Shown here: one piece after another, positions 60,726-64,000 of the stretch
Layout: the number at the start of each line of letters is the position of its first letter
Position numbering within the stretch: the stretch's first letter is position 1
Origin: Collimonas rhizosphaerae
Lineage (GTDB): Bacteria > Pseudomonadota > Gammaproteobacteria > Burkholderiales > Burkholderiaceae_D
Assembly: GCF_038896935.1 (NCBI RefSeq)
Contig: NZ_JBANDC010000001.1
Span: forward strand, 467,300 to 531,299
Reading direction: 5' to 3'
Length of the DNA stretch: 64,000 bases
The notes under the pieces: generated by a model
What the model was told of the DNA's origin: nothing
What the model saw: only the letters and a program-made list of their open reading frames with translations
The model's database searches: none
Position numbers and translations under genes: made by a program

Positions 60726-60920
60726 ATGAGAGCCGAACAAATAGTCGATCTGATCGCTTGCGCCAGCCCACAAGCGCAGGTGCCGGGGAACGATCTTCTG
60801 ATAGGAATGCTGGCTCGTGAAATTGCGGCGCTGTCGTACAAGCTGACCGAGCAGGAGTTATATCGTCTGATAGCCGTTGGCTCGCTGGTGTATGAACGCG
60901 GACGGCGCGGCAGGGCGTGA
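60726..60920 (+). CDS. Small helical protein of unknown function
   Basis: 64 residues, ATG after GAGGTGGAATC (good ribosome site). Helical and amphipathic: RAEQIVDLIACASPQAQVPG, LLIGMLAREIAALSYKLTEQ, ELYRLIAVGSLVYERGRRGR. No signal or membrane segment; no family recognised. Lies 40 bp after the hairpin that follows the Gly-rich lipoprotein gene. Confidence 0.65.
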   Translation: MRAEQIVDLIACASPQAQVPGNDLLIGMLAREIAALSYKLTEQELYRLIAVGSLVYERGRRGRA

Positions 60921-60972
60921 CTTGCAGAACGCAGCTCGCCAATATTGATGGAATGCGTCCTGTCGTTATTGT

Positions 60973-62538
60973 CTAATGCGGGTCGGCGCTGGAGCAGACC
61001 AGGTTGCGGCCCGCCGACTTGGCTGCATATAGCGCCTTGTCCGCTGCCTGAATCAACTCAAACGGAATATTGCCGTCGCGGACCGGGACAAAGGCGTCGA
61101 CACCGGCGCTGATCGTGACCACGCCGGTATTGCTGCCGGGATGCCGGATGTTCAGGTCGCTGATGGCAACCCGGATCTTTTCCGCTACTGCAACCGCGCC
61201 AGCCAGATTGGTATCGGGCAGCAGCACCACCATCTCTTCGCCGCCATAACGCGCCGCCAGGTCCCCAGGACGGTTCTTGCTGGCTTTCACGACTTCGCTG
61301 ATCTGCCGCAGGCATTCGTCTCCAGCCAGATGTCCGTAGATATCGTTATATTGTTTGAAGTAATCGACATCGATCATCACCAGCGCCAGCGGACTCTCGA
61401 TGCGCATGGCGCGGCTGAATTCGTCGCGCAGCGCATTGTCGAACTGGCGGCGGTTGGCGAGCCCGGTCAGGCTGTCTTGCAGGGCCAGCTGCTCCAGGTG
61501 GTGGTTGAGGGCCCGCAGCGATTCCTGGACGCGCAGCAGGTCAGCTTCTGCCAGCAGGCGCAACTGGATCTGGTGAACCAGGCGCCAGCCGAGCAGGCCC
61601 AGCGCCAGCGTCAGCAGCATGGCGCCGAACAGGTGCAGATAGGCATCGGCGCGCCACTCGGTCAGTACTTCGTCCTTGGAACGCGCGACGGTCACGAACA
61701 GCGGGTATTGCTGCAGATGGCGATATGCGATCAGCCGCTCCACGCCGTCCTGGCCGGATTTCATCATGGCGGTGCCTACCGCGCTCCTCGACGCGTAGTC
61801 GCGGTAGATGGGGTAGTTGGACAGGTTCTTGCCGATGGTGTCGTCCATCATCGGCCGCCTTACCAGCATGGTGCCGTCATTCAGGCTAAGGAAAATGGAG
61901 CCGGCGCGGCCGATGTCGAAACTGTCGTAATACTTCTTGAAGTAATCGATGTTGATGGTGCCCAGGACCAGGCCGGCAAAACTGCCGTCGGCATGGTTGA
62001 AGCGGCGCGAGACGGTGACGATCCAGGCGCCGGTGGAGCGGCTGCGTATCGGCGGCCCGATATACGGTCCGCGTCCGGTGTGGCTGCGATGGTAGCGGAA
62101 ATACTGGCGGTCGGCATTATTGACCACCGGGACCGGGCCGGTGCGCGCGTTGGCCAGCCATAACCCGGTTTCATCGTAGATCGACAGGTCGTTCAACTGC
62201 GGCAGTTCGGCGATATGCTGGATCAGCAGTTTGTGCAGCCGTTCCAGCGAGGCGCTGCCGGCGCCTTCCACTTCCAGCCGCTCGACCAGGCCCACCAGCA
62301 CGGTGTCGGTTTCCTTGATCGTGTCGTCGGCATGCTGCGACAAGGCGCGTGCAAGATTGGTTGTGGCGATTTCGGTTTCATGCAGCTCGATGTTGCGCGC
62401 ATTCCAGCTGCGCCACACTTCGACCGACATCAGCGAGACGCACACCAGCAACACGAAGACGGTCGCCAGATAAGTGATCGGCAACGACTTCAGCGCAGGG
62501 TGCGCTGGCCGGAGCGCGATAGCGATGGGGATGTTCAT
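60973..62538 (-). CDS. Membrane diguanylate cyclase with dCache-type sensor (GGEEM motif)
   Basis: 521 residues. TM1 ~19-41 (ITYLATVFVLLVCVSLMSVE), a periplasmic double-Cache sensor ~45-295 (VVNNADRQYFRYHRSHTGRG, GPPIRSRSTGAWIVTVSRRF), TM2 ~300-322 (YLHLFGAMLLTLALGLLGWR), a short coiled coil, then GGDEF domain ~360-521: DSLTGLANRRQFDNAL, VMIDVDYFKQYNDIYGHLAG, and RYGGEEMVVLLP (61226-61249). The signature reads GGEEM rather than GGEEF; the metal-binding Asp/Glu residues are kept. Probably makes c-di-GMP in response to an extracellular ligand. Confidence 0.93.
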   Translation of the reverse strand: MNIPIAIALRPAHPALKSLPITYLATVFVLLVCVSLMSVEVWRSWNARNIELHETEIATTNLARALSQHADDTIKETDTVLVGLVERLEVEGAGSASLERLHKLLIQHIAELPQLNDLSIYDETGLWLANARTGPVPVVNNADRQYFRYHRSHTGRGPYIGPPIRSRSTGAWIVTVSRRFNHADGSFAGLVLGTINIDYFKKYYDSFDIGRAGSIFLSLNDGTMLVRRPMMDDTIGKNLSNYPIYRDYASRSAVGTAMMKSGQDGVERLIAYRHLQQYPLFVTVARSKDEVLTEWRADAYLHLFGAMLLTLALGLLGWRLVHQIQLRLLAEADLLRVQESLRALNHHLEQLALQDSLTGLANRRQFDNALRDEFSRAMRIESPLALVMIDVDYFKQYNDIYGHLAGDECLRQISEVVKASKNRPGDLAARYGGEEMVVLLPDTNLAGAVAVAEKIRVAISDLNIRHPGSNTGVVTISAGVDAFVPVRDGNIPFELIQAADKALYAAKSAGRNLVCSSADPH

Positions 62539-62568
62539 CGTTTGTCCAGTAGCGCGCAGGCCTTTGCT

Positions 62569-63591
62569 TCAGCTTGGTCGTATTCCCTTGCGATATTCTG
62601 TAGGAGAAGTCCACATGTGCTTGCGGAACAGCTTGGCGACATGCTCGCCGCTGAACAAACCGCAGCGCCGCGCTATCTTGTCGATCGGCAGGTCGGTCTC
62701 GGTCAGTTGCTGGCGTACCGCTTCCAGGCGCAGGTTCCGCAAGAAGTCATGTGGAGTCTGACCGGTTTCGCGCTTGAACTGGCGCACGAAATTACGTTCG
62801 CTCATGGAGACGAAATTGGCAGCGTCGACCACGCTGACGGGCTCCGCCAGGTGCTCGACAAACCACAGCGAGGCGCGGTGGATCTTGCTGGCCTTGACCG
62901 GATCGAAGGCTATCGTCGCCTGGCTGGCAGGCGGGGTGTCGCGGCGCCGCTGGCAGACCACCAGGCTTTGCGCCACGCGCTGCGCAACCGCCGGGCCGAG
63001 ATCGTTTTCCAGCAGGAGCAGCGCCAGATCGGCTGCCATGCCGACATCGCAGGACGTGAAAATTCCATCGTCTTCGCTGATCTGCGCTTCGCGGTCGATT
63101 TTGATTAGCGGGAATTCGCGGGCCAGCTTGTCCAGCAGCGCCCAATGCGTGGTGGCGCGCCGATTGTTCAGGAAGCCGGCGGCGCCGATCACGAATACGC
63201 CGGTGCAGATCGCGGCGACGCGGCGCACGCTGCCGCGCATCTGCTGCAGCCAGGCGATCAGGTCGGGATCCCGGTAAGCATCGAAGTTTCCGGTGCCGCT
63301 GGCGATGAGCAGCGTATCGAATTGATGTTTGCAGAACGACGCCAGCGATGAGGTCATGATCTGCACCGACGCTGACGACATGATCATGCCGCCGGCGATG
63401 GAGAGAACGGAGACGGCGTAGCGTGTGGTGCCTGGGAATACCGTGGATATCAGCTTGTCGCCGATACCGAAGACATCTGCCGCGCCAACTACGTCAGCCA
63501 GCACGACCCCTTCGAACACGATGATCCCTATATGCCTGGTTGAGCTGTTGCTGCCCATCACTTCAAGTGTCTTTGCGCACTCGATATCCAT
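62569..63591 (-). CDS. GlxA-type transcriptional regulator (DJ-1/PfpI-like domain plus AraC HTH)
   Basis: 340 residues. The N-terminal DJ-1/PfpI-like domain (~18-205) includes HIGIIVFEGVVLADVVGAAD, DTLLIASGTGNFDAYRDPDL, and RRVAAICTGVFVIGAAGFLN with Cys at the nucleophile elbow. The C-terminal AraC domain (~235-340) has VSMSERNFVRQFKRETGQTP and KIARRCGLFSGEHVAKLFRK. Family members sense small molecules or amino-acid derivatives and activate catabolic genes. Target unknown. It lies 30 bp upstream of the cyclase gene on the same strand, perhaps one transcript. Confidence 0.93.
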   Translation of the reverse strand: MDIECAKTLEVMGSNSSTRHIGIIVFEGVVLADVVGAADVFGIGDKLISTVFPGTTRYAVSVLSIAGGMIMSSASVQIMTSSLASFCKHQFDTLLIASGTGNFDAYRDPDLIAWLQQMRGSVRRVAAICTGVFVIGAAGFLNNRRATTHWALLDKLAREFPLIKIDREAQISEDDGIFTSCDVGMAADLALLLLENDLGPAVAQRVAQSLVVCQRRRDTPPASQATIAFDPVKASKIHRASLWFVEHLAEPVSVVDAANFVSMSERNFVRQFKRETGQTPHDFLRNLRLEAVRQQLTETDLPIDKIARRCGLFSGEHVAKLFRKHMWTSPTEYRKGIRPS

Positions 63592-63885
63592 GTGATTCTC
63601 CCCGCAAGCGATCTACCTTTTTTGCATTGCCGGAACGCAATTTTTTATTGGTAAATTACTATTTCCCATTCTGCTACAAAATTGGCTTTTGTCCAGAAAA
63701 TGATTGTTAAATATAGTTATTTGTGTGGCGCGTTTACACTAGTTTTTTACGGCAATAAAAAATCTTCATACTGAAACCCGTTGTGCCCTTCAATGTTAAT
63801 TTCTGTATGGCATTTAATTGAGGCGTGATGCATGTTTGACGTGGTTCGTCCCGCGCTGCCGCCATTTTTTTGCGTGATGCTGCCT
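63592..63885. other. AT-rich intergenic region; no gene seen
   Basis: About 294 bp, markedly AT-rich in its first 200 bases, upstream of the GlxA-type gene. No complete ORF. There is no OrfB frame here, although it is where the second gene of an IS3 element would lie. Confidence 0.5.
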
Positions 63886-64000
63886 TCAATTCGATGATCT
63901 GTAGCGCTCATGCTTGCTTTTCCTGTCGTCCAGCGCGTCTTGCAAGCGCGAGTTCTCCAGCGTCAGCTCTGCCACGATCTGCTTCAGCTTGGCGTTCTCT
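63886..64000 (-). mobile_element. C-terminus of an IS3-type OrfA transposase-like protein (cut by window end)
   Basis: On the minus strand the frame from 63999 reads ENAKLKQIVAELTLENSRLQ, DALDDRKSKHERYRSSN and stops at 63886. The leucine-zipper pattern ENxxLKxxVAELTLxxxxLQDAL is the C-terminal coiled coil of IS3/IS911-type OrfA. An A7 run lies just after the stop (about 63867-63873). OrfB is not present on the downstream side, so this is a remnant or lone OrfA. Confidence 0.65.

Overview
The window looks like chromosomal DNA of a betaproteobacterium of the Burkholderiales, most likely Oxalobacteraceae (Collimonas/Herbaspirillum-like). This is an inference from gene content: a DUF3348-DUF802-OmpA-DUF2894 cluster, a DUF2844-DUF3443 pair, a PXPV-type secreted protein, a Ser-tRNA 3' half of betaproteobacterial type, and GC-rich codon use in most genes. 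No rRNA, complete tRNA or CRISPR array was seen. The two ends are cut: the left edge cuts a large hemagglutinin-like exoprotein and the right edge cuts a transposase OrfA.

Left part (1-14.5 kb). An AT-richer end of an FHA/CdiA-like exoprotein is followed by an overlapping lipoprotein gene and about 0.75 kb of eroded DNA. Next comes a tightly overlapping four-gene minus-strand operon (2.26-6.57 kb) encoding a MotA/TolQ/ExbB-like membrane protein with a very long helical tail, a MotB-like OmpA protein and two soluble helical proteins. This looks like an undescribed ion-driven envelope motor and is the most interesting system here. Small envelope genes follow (HU, RlpA, GlsB-like, PXPV protein, OmpA lipoprotein). 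After them lie a phage-derived lysis remnant (M15 endopeptidase, Rz, embedded Rz1) abutting a dispersed palindromic repeat, a TetR-MipA pair, and a tRNA-Ser(UGA) 3' half that marks an old integration site.

Accessory middle (14.6-25.8 kb). This holds a GH19 lysozyme/chitinase, two DUF2589 genes with two unrecognised companions, a secreted HHIIP-motif protein, a membrane-anchored TAXI binding protein, a methyltransferase, a two-gene amino-acid-type ABC importer without an ATPase, a papain-like small protein and an OmpR-type regulator with a shortened receiver.

Right part (26-64 kb). This is a more ordinary chromosome: phosphoesterase lipoprotein, di-haem peroxidase, thermonuclease, haloacid dehalogenase, ClC channel, MarR, YdeI-like protein, two ECF sigma/anti-sigma pairs, GST, DHA2 drug exporter with divergent LysR, an AttH-type lipocalin with its LolCDE-like ABC transporter, YbaK-like deacylase, branched-chain 2-oxoacid dehydrogenase E1a-E1b-E2, an unusual class A PBP, a second TAXI protein, the DUF2844-DUF3443 pair, NlpD, a Gly-rich repeat lipoprotein, a diguanylate cyclase and a GlxA-type regulator. 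Dispersed short palindromes carrying an AGGGTCAG core occur at 2.1, 10.7, 15.3 (one arm) and 28.4 kb.
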